Shown here: positions 16,634 to 25,200 of the stretch, one piece after another
Numbering within the stretch: position 1 is the stretch's first letter
Layout of the letters: each line of letters begins with the position of its first letter
From: JAJDAH01 sp964487605
Lineage (GTDB): Bacteria > Myxococcota_A > Polyangia > Polyangiales > Polyangiaceae
Reading direction: 5' to 3'
DNA length: 64,000 nucleotides
Assembly (NCBI GenBank): GCA_964487605.1
Contig: CAZARU010000002.1
Span: 62,001-126,000 of the forward strand
The notes under the pieces: generated by a model
What the model was told of the DNA's origin: nothing
Databases searched by the model: none
Seen by the model: the letters and a program-made list of their open reading frames with translations, nothing else
Made by a program: the position numbers and the translations under genes

Positions 16634-17551
16634 ATGACTGAAAACGCAACCCACCTGCCCCCGAGCCCACCCCGAACGACCGCCCACGCGGCGCGTCTCG
16701 TCGCGGCCTCCGCGGCCAAGTGGCACGACCCTTTCACCGAGATCGACTGGACTCGTCCGATGGACGACTCGTCCTACTACCTACCTCCCGCCTGCCTTCC
16801 TCTCTACGGAACGCGCGAGTGGGACGCGCTCTCGGAGCCCGCGCGCAGGGAGTACAGCCGCCACGAAGTGGCGGCGCTCTGCGCGACGGGCATCTGGCTC
16901 GAGAACGTCCTGATGCAGCTCTTGACGAAGCATCTGTACGATCTGCCCGCCACCGACGGGATCCACCGTTACCTGCTGGTCGAGATCGCCGACGAGTGCC
17001 GGCACTCCGCGATGTTCGGCGAGCTCATTCGCAGGGCCGGCACGCCGCACTACCTGCCGTCCGGCTGGACGCGCGCCCTCGGTCGAATCGTGACGTCGTC
17101 GTTCGGTCGAAGCGGGGCGTTCGTCGCCATCCTGGCCGCGGAGGAGCTCCTCGACGCACTGAATCGCGCCACGATGCGCGACCGGCAGCTTCACCCCGTT
17201 TCCCGCGAGGTCGCGCGCATCCACGTCACCGAAGAGGCGCGCCACGTCTCCTTCGCGAAGACGTACCTGACCGAGCATTTCCCGACGCTCTCCGCGTTCG
17301 CCCAGGCCCGCGTGCGGGTTCTGGCGCCGTTCACGGTGCGCGTCATCGCCGACTCGCTCGTGCACCGCAGTGTGTACGAGACGCTCGGCATCGAGGGCGG
17401 CTTCGAGGCTGCCCGCGACAACCCGTTGCACCGGGCGCGCGTCGCGAAGGACCTCGAGAAACTGACGACCTACCTGACGGAGACTGGAGTGATCGACACA
17501 TGGACACGACCCCTTTGGCACAAACTGGGACTGATTTCTTCCGGGGGCTGA
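16634..17551 (+). CDS. AurF-type non-heme diiron oxygenase
   Basis: A 305-residue member of the AurF (p-aminobenzoate N-oxygenase) diiron family of ferritin-like proteins. The expected seven metal ligands can all be placed: Glu90 (in GIWLEN), Glu121 and His124 (DECRH), Glu170 or 171 (AAEEL), His197, Glu201 and His204 (HVTEEARH). The additional third His is the AurF hallmark. The substrate cannot be read from sequence; known relatives oxidise aryl amines or act on lipids. ATG 16634 is preceded in frame by GTG 16631, and both sit at the predicted transcription start. The regulator gene follows 65 bp later, probably on the same transcript. Confidence 0.85.
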   Translation: MTENATHLPPSPPRTTAHAARLVAASAAKWHDPFTEIDWTRPMDDSSYYLPPACLPLYGTREWDALSEPARREYSRHEVAALCATGIWLENVLMQLLTKHLYDLPATDGIHRYLLVEIADECRHSAMFGELIRRAGTPHYLPSGWTRALGRIVTSSFGRSGAFVAILAAEELLDALNRATMRDRQLHPVSREVARIHVTEEARHVSFAKTYLTEHFPTLSAFAQARVRVLAPFTVRVIADSLVHRSVYETLGIEGGFEAARDNPLHRARVAKDLEKLTTYLTETGVIDTWTRPLWHKLGLISSGG

Positions 17552-17616
17552 GCTCGCCGGAAGGCGAGGCGCTTTACGTCTCGCGAGGAATCGACGACAA
17601 CGGCACCGAGGAATCG

Positions 17617-18510
17617 ATGTCGAGCGCCGACGACGCGGACGACGAGACACCCGCCTACACCATCGACGAGCTCGCGCAGCTCACCGGCGTACCGAGCCGA
17701 ACCATCCGCTTCTACCAGGCGAGTGGGGCCATTCCGGGCCCGCACCGTCGCGGTCGCGTCGCGTACTACGGCCAGGAGCACGTGGAGCGACTCGGCCTCG
17801 TCGCATCCCTCCAAGATCGCGGACTGCACCTGAAGGCGATTCGAGATCTGGTCCGCAAGGCTGCGGCGACCGACGTCTCCGTCTCCGAGTGGCTGGGCGT
17901 GGGCGACCAGCTGCGAGCTCCTTGGAGCGAAGATCGCCCGCGCGTGTACACGACGGACGAGCTGACGGACCTCGTCGGGGGCCGGCTCGGCGTCGTCGCC
18001 GAGCTCGAACGGGCGGGACTGATCGTCCGCGAAGGAGACGCGCACCCTGCGACCTACGTGACGAGGAGCCCCGGACTCCTGGGAATCGCTCTCAAGCTCG
18101 CGGACGCCGGCCTCGGCGTGGGAGCGGCATCGGACCTGACGAAGCTGCTCCGCAAGCGGCTGCGCAGCGCGGCGGACGACGTCGCGGAGGAGCTCGCCCG
18201 CGGTGCGAAGCGGGGCGCGGGTCCCAAGGAACTCGTCGCCTCGGTGGACGCGCTCCGATCTGCGGGGCTCGAAGCCGTGCGCCTGGTGTTTGCCCAGGAA
18301 ATGGAGCGCGCGCTCCGCGGTCTCGTCGACGCCGGCAAGATCGTCCCCCGCGCCGACTGGCGGGAGGATCCGGCCAGCCGTGCTGCCCGCAAGACGATGG
18401 AGCACGTGCAGAAGGTGGCCAGGAAGGCGCTGGCGCGGTCCGAGCGAGCCGCCAAGCGCGCCCAGCGCCGCGCCGAACGTCGCGGCAGAGGCGGCGAAGG
18501 CTCGGGCTGA
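17617..18510 (+). CDS. MerR-family regulator with two HTH domains
   Basis: A 297-residue transcription factor. The first winged-helix domain (YTIDELAQLTGVPSRTIRFY, then GRVAYYGQEHVERLGLVASL, residues ~13-80) is a canonical MerR DNA-binding domain. A second, more diverged copy follows (VYTTDELTDLVGGRLGVVAE, then ERAGLIV and PGLLGIALKLADAGLGVGAA, residues ~108-180). The C-terminus is helical and ends in a strongly basic tail (ARSERAAKRAQRRAERRGRG). GAGGAA stands just before ATG 17617; an in-frame ATG at 17500 would overlap the oxygenase gene by 52 nt. No metal-binding Cys cluster is visible, so it is not a classical metal sensor. Autoregulation through the palindromes upstream of the oxygenase gene is plausible. 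Confidence 0.85.
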   Translation: MSSADDADDETPAYTIDELAQLTGVPSRTIRFYQASGAIPGPHRRGRVAYYGQEHVERLGLVASLQDRGLHLKAIRDLVRKAAATDVSVSEWLGVGDQLRAPWSEDRPRVYTTDELTDLVGGRLGVVAELERAGLIVREGDAHPATYVTRSPGLLGIALKLADAGLGVGAASDLTKLLRKRLRSAADDVAEELARGAKRGAGPKELVASVDALRSAGLEAVRLVFAQEMERALRGLVDAGKIVPRADWREDPASRAARKTMEHVQKVARKALARSERAAKRAQRRAERRGRGGEGSG

Positions 18511-18519
18511 TCGCTCGCG

Positions 18520-19668
18520 TCAGAACGCGCCGACACGGGTCTCGGTCACCCGACCGAGGCTCGTGGCGCTCTCCTGCCCGTCAGCGGCCCAGCGTGCCGC
18601 GAACGCGTCGCGCAGCACGAGCTCCGCTTCCTTGCCGCGGGGGTTGAAGCCCCACTCCGCTTCCTGGGACATGTCGTCGGGGTCCGCGTACGTGCGCCAC
18701 GCGAAGAACCCCGCGAACCACTCCTCGTCGATCAACGGCGCGAGGAGTCCGAAGTACGCATCCGCCTGCGCGCCCTCGTTCAGCCTCACGTCCTTCATGT
18801 GGTCGGGCCACTCCCACGGTCTCAGGGCCGGGTCGTCGCGGTTCGTGTAGCCAATCTCGGTGAACAGGACCGGCCGCTCCCATTCGTCGGCCAGCTCTCG
18901 CAAGCGCGCTCTGACCTGCCGCCCGCCCTCCACGACGTCGCCCAGCGTCGCGCCCTCCTTCTCCGCCAGCGGATAGAACGCGTTGATGCCGATCACGTCG
19001 AGGTCGCCCAGGATCACGGTCTGGTGGACGTCGTCCCAGTTCGCCGCGTAGGTGAGCGGACCACCGTAGACCCGGCGGACGTCGCGCAGCAGTGCGGCGA
19101 ACGTCGGTGCGCGTCGGGTCGTCACCCAGCTGCGGAGCTCGACGCCGGCGGAGAACATGTCGACGCGCCCTTCCGCGGCGACCCGCGCCCACTCCAGGAG
19201 CCAGCCGCGGTAGCCCGCCGCCCACCGCTCCCACGCAGCGTCGTCCCCCGGGTCGATGAGGGCGCGCCACTCACCGCTCTCCACCCAGAGGTGCGGGACG
19301 AGCAGCACGCGCAGCCCTTCGGCGTGCGCCTGCCCTATGGCGGCGAGCACCGCGGTTCGGTTCTGGGCGAACGGCGCCTCGAAGGTCCGATCCACGCCCG
19401 TCGGCGACAGATCCCCCACGCGTCCGAACGGCGTCAGGCTCACCCAGGTAGCGCCCATCCGGCGTGACTCCCGCATGGCGCGCGCGCACGCGGCCGAGCC
19501 GTAGCCGCGATCGGGGTGCAGCGCGCTCTCGATGGGGCCCACGGTCATGCCCCGAACCGCACCCGCCGCATGCTCTGCCCAGCGGGACGCGCCTCCCGGG
19601 GCGGAGCTGACGTCGCCCGCGATGGTGGCGAGCGCGAGCGCTGCGAAGGCGGCCCACCGATCAGCCAC
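18520..19668 (-). CDS. GH113-like TIM-barrel glycoside hydrolase
   Basis: A 382-residue secreted hydrolase. It has an Ala-rich N-terminal signal-like segment, then a (beta/alpha)8 barrel resembling GH113 mannanases and the related GTA-TIM fold: RGMTVGPIESALHPDRGYGS, MGATWVSLTPFGRV, GLRVLLVPHLWV, DVIGINAFYPLAE. The likely acid/base Glu177 lies in FSAGVELRSW and the likely nucleophile Glu271 in VLFTEIGYTN, both at strand ends as expected for clan GH-A. The substrate (mannan or other beta-glycan) is inferred. It overlaps the upstream HAD gene by 8 nt, suggesting co-translation. Confidence 0.8.
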   Translation of the reverse strand: MADRWAAFAALALATIAGDVSSAPGGASRWAEHAAGAVRGMTVGPIESALHPDRGYGSAACARAMRESRRMGATWVSLTPFGRVGDLSPTGVDRTFEAPFAQNRTAVLAAIGQAHAEGLRVLLVPHLWVESGEWRALIDPGDDAAWERWAAGYRGWLLEWARVAAEGRVDMFSAGVELRSWVTTRRAPTFAALLRDVRRVYGGPLTYAANWDDVHQTVILGDLDVIGINAFYPLAEKEGATLGDVVEGGRQVRARLRELADEWERPVLFTEIGYTNRDDPALRPWEWPDHMKDVRLNEGAQADAYFGLLAPLIDEEWFAGFFAWRTYADPDDMSQEAEWGFNPRGKEAELVLRDAFAARWAADGQESATSLGRVTETRVGAF

Positions 19669-20353
19669 GAAGCCGCCGCCAGAGGGCCGCCACCGCCTCC
19701 TCGGACACGTCCGCGAGCGCGTCGAAGGTGGCGTCGGCGCCCGCAGCCTCGAGGGTGGCGCGCGGATAGCTGTGCGCCACGGCGAGGCACGCCAGTCGCG
19801 CGGCCTTCGCCGCCTGAACGCCCGCCACGGAGTCCTCGATCACGAGTCCGCCGCGCGCGTCGGCGACGCCCCGCTTCGCGGCCGCCGCAAGGCCGAGCTC
19901 GTACCCCTCGGGATCCGGCTTCGAGCGAGCGGTGTCCTCCGCGGAGACGATGGCCGCGACGGCGCTGCTCACTCCGAGGACGGAGAGCCCCAGCTCTATC
20001 TCCGCCCGAAGTGCCCCCGAGACGACGATGACGGGTCCTCTCGCCGCGAAGCCCCTGACGCATGCGGCCGCGCCCGGAAAGGTCTTCAGGCCCGCGTGCG
20101 CGCGCTTCATGTAGAGGGGCCGCTTCGCCTCGACCAGCGCGCGCACCGTCTCGTCCGTCGCGCTCCTTCCGGCGTCGGTCAGCATGGCGCGGAACGCGCC
20201 CACGTCGTCGAAGCCGATGTACCGCTCCCAGTAGGCGGCGTCGTCCACGGGGACGCCCTCCGGCGCCAGCGCCTCGCGGAACGCTTCGAGGTGGACCGCC
20301 TCGTCGTCCACGAGGACGCCGTTGAAGTCGAAGTACGCGACCGGGAAGCTCAT
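19661..20353 (-). CDS. HAD-superfamily hydrolase, beta-phosphoglucomutase-like, with DFN variant motif I
   Basis: A 230-residue HAD phosphatase or phosphomutase of subfamily I. Motif I reads YFDFNGVLVDDE: the nucleophile Asp is present, but the second Asp of DxD, the usual general acid/base, is Asn. Motif II Ser/Thr lies in VIVVSGAL, the motif III Lys in SKPDPEGYELGL, and motif IV in LVIEDSVAGVQAAKAA. The helical cap domain is between residues ~15 and 85. Its overlap with the glycoside hydrolase gene suggests a sugar-phosphate role, which is inference. The Asn substitution may reduce or change activity. Confidence 0.85.
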   Translation of the reverse strand: MSFPVAYFDFNGVLVDDEAVHLEAFREALAPEGVPVDDAAYWERYIGFDDVGAFRAMLTDAGRSATDETVRALVEAKRPLYMKRAHAGLKTFPGAAACVRGFAARGPVIVVSGALRAEIELGLSVLGVSSAVAAIVSAEDTARSKPDPEGYELGLAAAAKRGVADARGGLVIEDSVAGVQAAKAARLACLAVAHSYPRATLEAAGADATFDALADVSEEAVAALWRRLRG

Positions 20354-20417
20354 CGCGGCGCCGGAGCTTAGTACACGGTCGCGTTCGGCCGCGATGCTCG
20401 CGGGTCGCGTCGCTAGG

Positions 20418-21269
20418 TCAGCCGGTGTACCGGCACCACATGTGTCCCGGTGGCGACTCCGTGAACTGCCGCACGTACTCGCAGGTGAAGCGCTCCGGGC
20501 AGGCTCGTCCTGCGCACGCGCAGTCGAGAGGCTCGCCCTCCCGGCAAGGGTTCAACACGCACTCGTGCGCCCACGCGGCAGGGTCGTCGCGCTTCGTGCA
20601 CAGCTCGCCCGGCACGCAGCCGAGGCCCGTCCCGTAGCAGTCGATGATCTCGGGAGTGCATTCCGCAGTCTCCACGTCCCAGTTCGAGCCGTCGCACGAC
20701 GCGAAGGCCCGGACGCCGCCGGCGCCGGAGCACTCGTTGTACGCGCAGTGCAGGTCTCCCAGGCACCTGCAGTCCGACCCGTCGTCCGGCGGGTAATCCG
20801 GGCAGATGGGAGCCGGGCACGACGAGACGGCGATTCTCCACACGCCGCCGTCGCAGGACGCCGTGGTCGGACAGCAGTCGCCGTACGCGCACGCCGGGCC
20901 GTCGTAGTTGCACTCGGCGCCGTCGGTCGGCACGTCACCCGGGCAATCTTCGCTCACCGATCCCCCGGAGCCGCCTGGACCGCCGCCTCCCGACTGCGAG
21001 CCGCCCTGCCCCACGCCGCCGTCACCGCCGCTGCCCCCGCCGCCGCTCGACGAACCCGCAGAACCGCCCGCCGACGACCCGGCGCTCGACCCGCCGGCTC
21101 CTGCGGCACCGCTTCCGCTGGTCGCGCCGCTCCCCGTGCCGGCGGTCGAGCCTGCGCTCCCGGCGCTGCCTCCCGAAGCGTCCTCATCCGTCTCGAACGA
21201 CGTGCCCCCACAGGCAACCAGGACTCCGACCGCACTCACCAGCACCACACAAGCTCTACCAAGCCTCAT
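20418..21269 (-). CDS. Cys-rich lipoprotein with long Gly/Ser linker
   Basis: A 283-residue exported protein. The signal peptide MRLGRACVVLVSAVGVLVAC ends in a lipobox. It is followed by about 85 residues almost purely of Gly, Ser and Ala, then a Cys-rich region with roughly 22 Cys in spaced pairs (CNYDGPACAYGDCCPTTASC, CRCLGDLHCAYNEC, CLGTG-like segments). The open frame extends six codons upstream to 21287, but ATG 21269 fits the signal peptide best. The architecture is that of myxobacterial surface lipoproteins, with the linker spacing a disulfide-rich head from the membrane. No enzymatic motif is seen. Confidence 0.8.
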   Translation of the reverse strand: MRLGRACVVLVSAVGVLVACGGTSFETDEDASGGSAGSAGSTAGTGSGATSGSGAAGAGGSSAGSSAGGSAGSSSGGGGSGGDGGVGQGGSQSGGGGPGGSGGSVSEDCPGDVPTDGAECNYDGPACAYGDCCPTTASCDGGVWRIAVSSCPAPICPDYPPDDGSDCRCLGDLHCAYNECSGAGGVRAFASCDGSNWDVETAECTPEIIDCYGTGLGCVPGELCTKRDDPAAWAHECVLNPCREGEPLDCACAGRACPERFTCEYVRQFTESPPGHMWCRYTG

Positions 21270-21356
21270 GACGCAGCAGGATGCCACACCCCGGTCGCGG
21301 CCACCACTCGCCGCGCCCCTGCCCGCCCGCCCGCGCCTCGTGTCTGACGCACGCCG

Positions 21357-21791
21357 TCAGAGAAAAACGCGATACGAAAGCTCGCCGTGGGCGATGGCCT
21401 TGCCGGAGGCGGAGGCGACGTCCACGGCCACGAACACGGTGCTTCGCCCCCGGCGCCGCGTCGTTCCGACGGCCACCAGGTCCTCCGCAACGGCCGCGTC
21501 CATGTAGTGAACGTGCAGATCGATCGTGACGATTCGCTTCGGCACGGACGGCACGTTGGACAGGATGGTGCCGACGACGACCGTGTCGATCAGCGTCGCG
21601 ATGGCGCCGCCGTGGATGATGCCCGCGGGCTGGTCGAGCTCGGGTCGGTAGGGCATTCGCATGCGCGCGTACTCCTTGCGCACGTCCTCCATCTGCAGCC
21701 CCACCAGCTTCGGGAACGGGGCGAAGCGACCGATGCTCAGCAGCCGTTGGCGGAGGTCGTCGTCGAGCGGTTCGAAGTCTTCGGCGTTCAT
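21357..21791 (-). CDS. PaaI-family hotdog-fold thioesterase
   Basis: A 144-residue single-domain protein with the hotdog-fold signature GIIHGGAIATLIDTVVVGTI, where HGG and the downstream Asp form the acyl-CoA thioesterase active site of the PaaI family. It is followed by RIVTIDLHVHYMDAAVAEDL, VAVGTTRRRGRSTVFVAVDV and GKAIAHGELSYRVFL. It probably hydrolyses acyl-CoA esters in the cytoplasm; chain specificity is not evident. It is divergent from infA, about 158 bp away, and stands alone otherwise. Confidence 0.9.
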   Translation of the reverse strand: MNAEDFEPLDDDLRQRLLSIGRFAPFPKLVGLQMEDVRKEYARMRMPYRPELDQPAGIIHGGAIATLIDTVVVGTILSNVPSVPKRIVTIDLHVHYMDAAVAEDLVAVGTTRRRGRSTVFVAVDVASASGKAIAHGELSYRVFL

Positions 21792-21949
21792 GCTGCAAGG
21801 GTTCCTAGGGCCGCGCGGCGGCTGCCGGAAGTCGCCGCGTGCGCGGCGCGTACAGCGCCGTTTGCGGGCGGAAGGGGCGATTGCGCCGGAGGTTTCACTG
21901 TGCCAGGCTCCGCCGCGCTCGGCCCCCTGGGCCGGGCGAAGAGTCGCTC

Positions 21950-22180
21950 ATGAGCAAAGGTGATCTCCTCGAAATGGAAGGCACCATCGTCGAGGCCCTC
22001 GGCGGTGGGCAGTACACCATCGAGGTCGATCAGGGCGGCGCGCGCGTGAGGGGGCAGCTCTCGGGCCGCATGCGTCGTCACCACATCCGCGTGCTCCCGG
22101 GGGATCGCGTTCGCATCGCCGTGTCGCCGTACGATCTCACCCACGGGTTGATCGTCTACCGCGGCAAGCTCGATCGCTGA
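21950..22180 (+). CDS. infA: Translation initiation factor IF-1
   Basis: A 76-residue OB-fold protein that binds the 30S A site during initiation. The sequence SKGDLLEMEGTIVEALGGGQ, the following YTIEVDQGGARVRGQLSGRMR and HHIRVLPGDRVRIAVSPYDL match IF-1 along its length, and YDLTHGLIVYRGK replaces the common DLTKGRIVYR. It is slightly longer than the usual 72 residues. ATG 21950 is the only start that gives the standard N-terminus; the frame is open from 21839, but that part is not IF-1. It lies outside the ribosomal-protein context; more than one infA copy is common in this phylum. Confidence 0.95.
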   Translation: MSKGDLLEMEGTIVEALGGGQYTIEVDQGGARVRGQLSGRMRRHHIRVLPGDRVRIAVSPYDLTHGLIVYRGKLDR

Positions 22181-22203
22181 TCGGGGCGCGCGGGCGCATC
22201 ACC

Positions 22204-25200
22204 ATGCGTCCTTCGACCGGGCTCGTCGGCGCGCTTCTGTTCGGCTCCGGGCTCGCCGCGCTGGTCTACCAGACCGCGTGGCAGCGGATGTTTCGCCTCG
22301 TGTTCGGCGCCTCGACGGGCGCCTCCGCCGCCGTGCTCGGGATATTCCTCGCCGGGCTCGGCGTGGGCGGCTGGTGGCTCGGACGCCGCGCCGAGCGCAG
22401 CAAGAGGCCTCTCGAGTTCTACGGCAACCTGGAGGTCGGGGTCGCGCTCTGCGCGGCGGCGACGCCCGTGCTCGTCGACGGAGTCGGGCGGGCGTACGTC
22501 GCGCTCGGCGGTTCGTCGTCGCTCGGCACCACCGGTGCGACGGTCGTGCGTCTCCTCTTGGCCACGCTGGTCATGGGGCCCAGCGTGGTGCTCATGGGCG
22601 GAACGCTGCCCGCCGCGGCGCGGGCGGTCGAGGTGGACGACGACGCCGCGCGTGGCCGTCTCGCCACGCTCTACGCGGTGAACACCGCCGGGGCGGTGTG
22701 CGGCGCGCTCTTGGCCACGTTCCTGTTCTTCGAGGTCTTCGGGACGCGGCTGACGCTCTGGGTCGCCGTGCTGCTCAACTTGCTCGTCGCCATCGTCGCG
22801 CGCGCGCGCGGCCGCGCGGCCCCCGACGTGCCCGTCGGACCCGCCGAGGACCCGCCGATGCCGAGAGAGCCCGCCCCAGGCCCCCGTGCGGCGCACGTCC
22901 CGGCGGCGTTCGTCTATTCGGCGGCCGGCATCGTCGGGTTCGCGTTCCTGTACCTCGAGCTCGTCTGGTACCGGATGCTCTCCCCGCTGCTCGGGGGGTC
23001 CACGTTCACCTTCGGGTTGATCCTGGCGGTTGCGCTCGCGGGCATCGGGCTGGGAGGCTGGACCTACTCCCGCCGCGGCCACGACCGTCCCGCGACCCTC
23101 GGCCTCCTCGCCGTCACGGTGGGGCTCGAGGCGCTCGCCGTCGGCGTGCCCCTCGCGCTCGGGGACTCCATCGCGCTGCACACCGCGTTCGCCCGCGGCG
23201 CGGGCTCGCTCGGGTTCGGCGCGCTCGTGTTCGTCTGGGGTGCGGTCGCCAGCGCCGTGATCCTCCCCGCGGCCATCGTCGCCGGGTACCAGTTTCCGGT
23301 GCTCTTCGCGCTGCTCGGCCGGGGGCGCGAGGGCGTCGCGAAGCAGGTTGGGCTCGCCTACGCGTTCAACACCGTCGGGTCCATCGCGGGGAGCGTGCTC
23401 GCTGGCTTCTATCTGGTGCCCAAGCTCGGCGCCGTCGGATCGTGGCGGGCGGTCGTCTTTCTGCTCGTGGCGCTCGCCCTGGCGGCGATCGTCGCGTCCT
23501 ACCGCTTCGAAGGCCGCGCCGCCGCGCGCTCGCTCGCCCTCGCCGCGCTCGCCGCGGGGGTTTCGGCCTGGTGCGCCACCGCCCGCGGGCCGACCGCCGT
23601 CTGGCGGCACTCCGCCATCGGCGCGGGAAGAGCGGACGTGTCGAGCGCCGACAAGAACGGACTGCGGTTCTGGCGATCGACGATGAACGACCGGATGCTG
23701 TGGGAGCGCGACGGCGTCGAGAGCGCGATTGGCCTGAGCACCACCGGCGGCATCGCGTTCATCGTGAACGGCAAGAGCGACGGCGCGGTCATCAACGACA
23801 GGGCGACGCAGACGATGCTGGGCATGCTACCGGCGCTCTTGCATCCCGACCCGAAGAACGTCTTCGTGCTCGGGCTCGGCACGGGCATGAGCGCGGGGTG
23901 GGTCGGCAGCGTCGCCGGCGTGGAGCGCGTCGACGTCGCGGAACTCGAGCCCGCCATCGTGGAGGTGGCGAGGCTCGCCTCCAAGGCGAACCGGGACGTC
24001 CTGTCCAACCCGAAGGTCCACGTCTTTCTGGGAGATGGGCGCGAGTGGCTGCTCACCACGCGGCACACCTACGACGTCATCGTCAGCGAGCCGAGCAACC
24101 CCTACCGCGCGGGCATCGCCTCGCTCTTCACGGAAGAGTTCTACGAGACCGTCGCCGGGCGGCTGGCGCCGGACGGCGTGTTCGGACAGTGGGTCCAGGC
24201 GTACGAGGTGGACACCACGACCGTACGCATTGTGCTGCGCACGATGCGCGCGGTCTTTCCCGTCGTCGAGGCGTGGCAGACGCAGGGCGGCGACTTCCTC
24301 TTCGTCGGATCGCGGCAGGAACGAACGCTGGACGTCGCCGCCCTCCGGCGGCGCATCGCGGAGGAGCCCTACGCCTCGGCGCTCCCGAGGACGTGGCTCG
24401 TCGGCGACGCGGAGGGCGTCCTGTCGCACTTCGTGGCCACGTCGGAGGTCGTCGCCGACATCGCCGAGGCCATCGACGTGCCCATCAACCGCGATGACAC
24501 CAACGTCCTCGAGTTTGCGTTCGCGCGCAGCCTCGGCATCGAGGGGATCGACGGCGTGGCGGATCTCCTCGCCGTCGCTGCGGCCCGGCGGGCGGACCGT
24601 CCGCGCGTCGCAGGGGAAGTGGACTGGGAGCGCTTCGAGCAGGTTCGCGGACGCGCGTGGCACATCTCGGGAGGTGAGATGCCCCAGGGGCTCGGCTTCT
24701 CCACCCAGGTGGCGCGCGACCGGGCGGTCGCCTTCCAGGCCGGCTGCCTCGGCAGGATCGACGCGGTCCTGGCGTCTTGGGACGGGGAGCCGAGGGACGT
24801 GGTGGAGCGGCACGTCCTCGCGCTCGCGCACGCCCACGCCGGTGACGAGGTGGCGCTGGAATCCGCCGCCCGCCTTCAGGAGGCCGGGTTCTCGGCGGAG
24901 GCCGGGCTCGTTCGCGCGCGCTACTTCGCGAAGCAGAAACAGCCAGACCGCGCCGTCGAGTCGCTGCTGGGGGCGATCCGCGACCTGCGCGAGGAGGCGT
25001 TGCCGCTGTGCAACACGACGCGGCAGGTCCTCGAGGTGCTCGGCTCCCTCGCGTCGAGGAACCCCGACCTCGCGCGCCGTGGTGCCGAGGCGCTCATCGC
25101 CGGCCCGCTCGCCGTCTACGCGGCCGACGACGTGCGCCTCGACGTCCAGGAGCGGCTCGCCTTCGCGTCCTTGGACGCGACGCTCTGCGTGCGCGCCCTC

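Noticed and set aside
22156..23610. Minus-strand frame of 484 codons inside the SpeE fusion
   Set aside because: Very Arg/Glu/Gly-rich shadow; the plus-strand product has clear membrane helices and SAM motifs.
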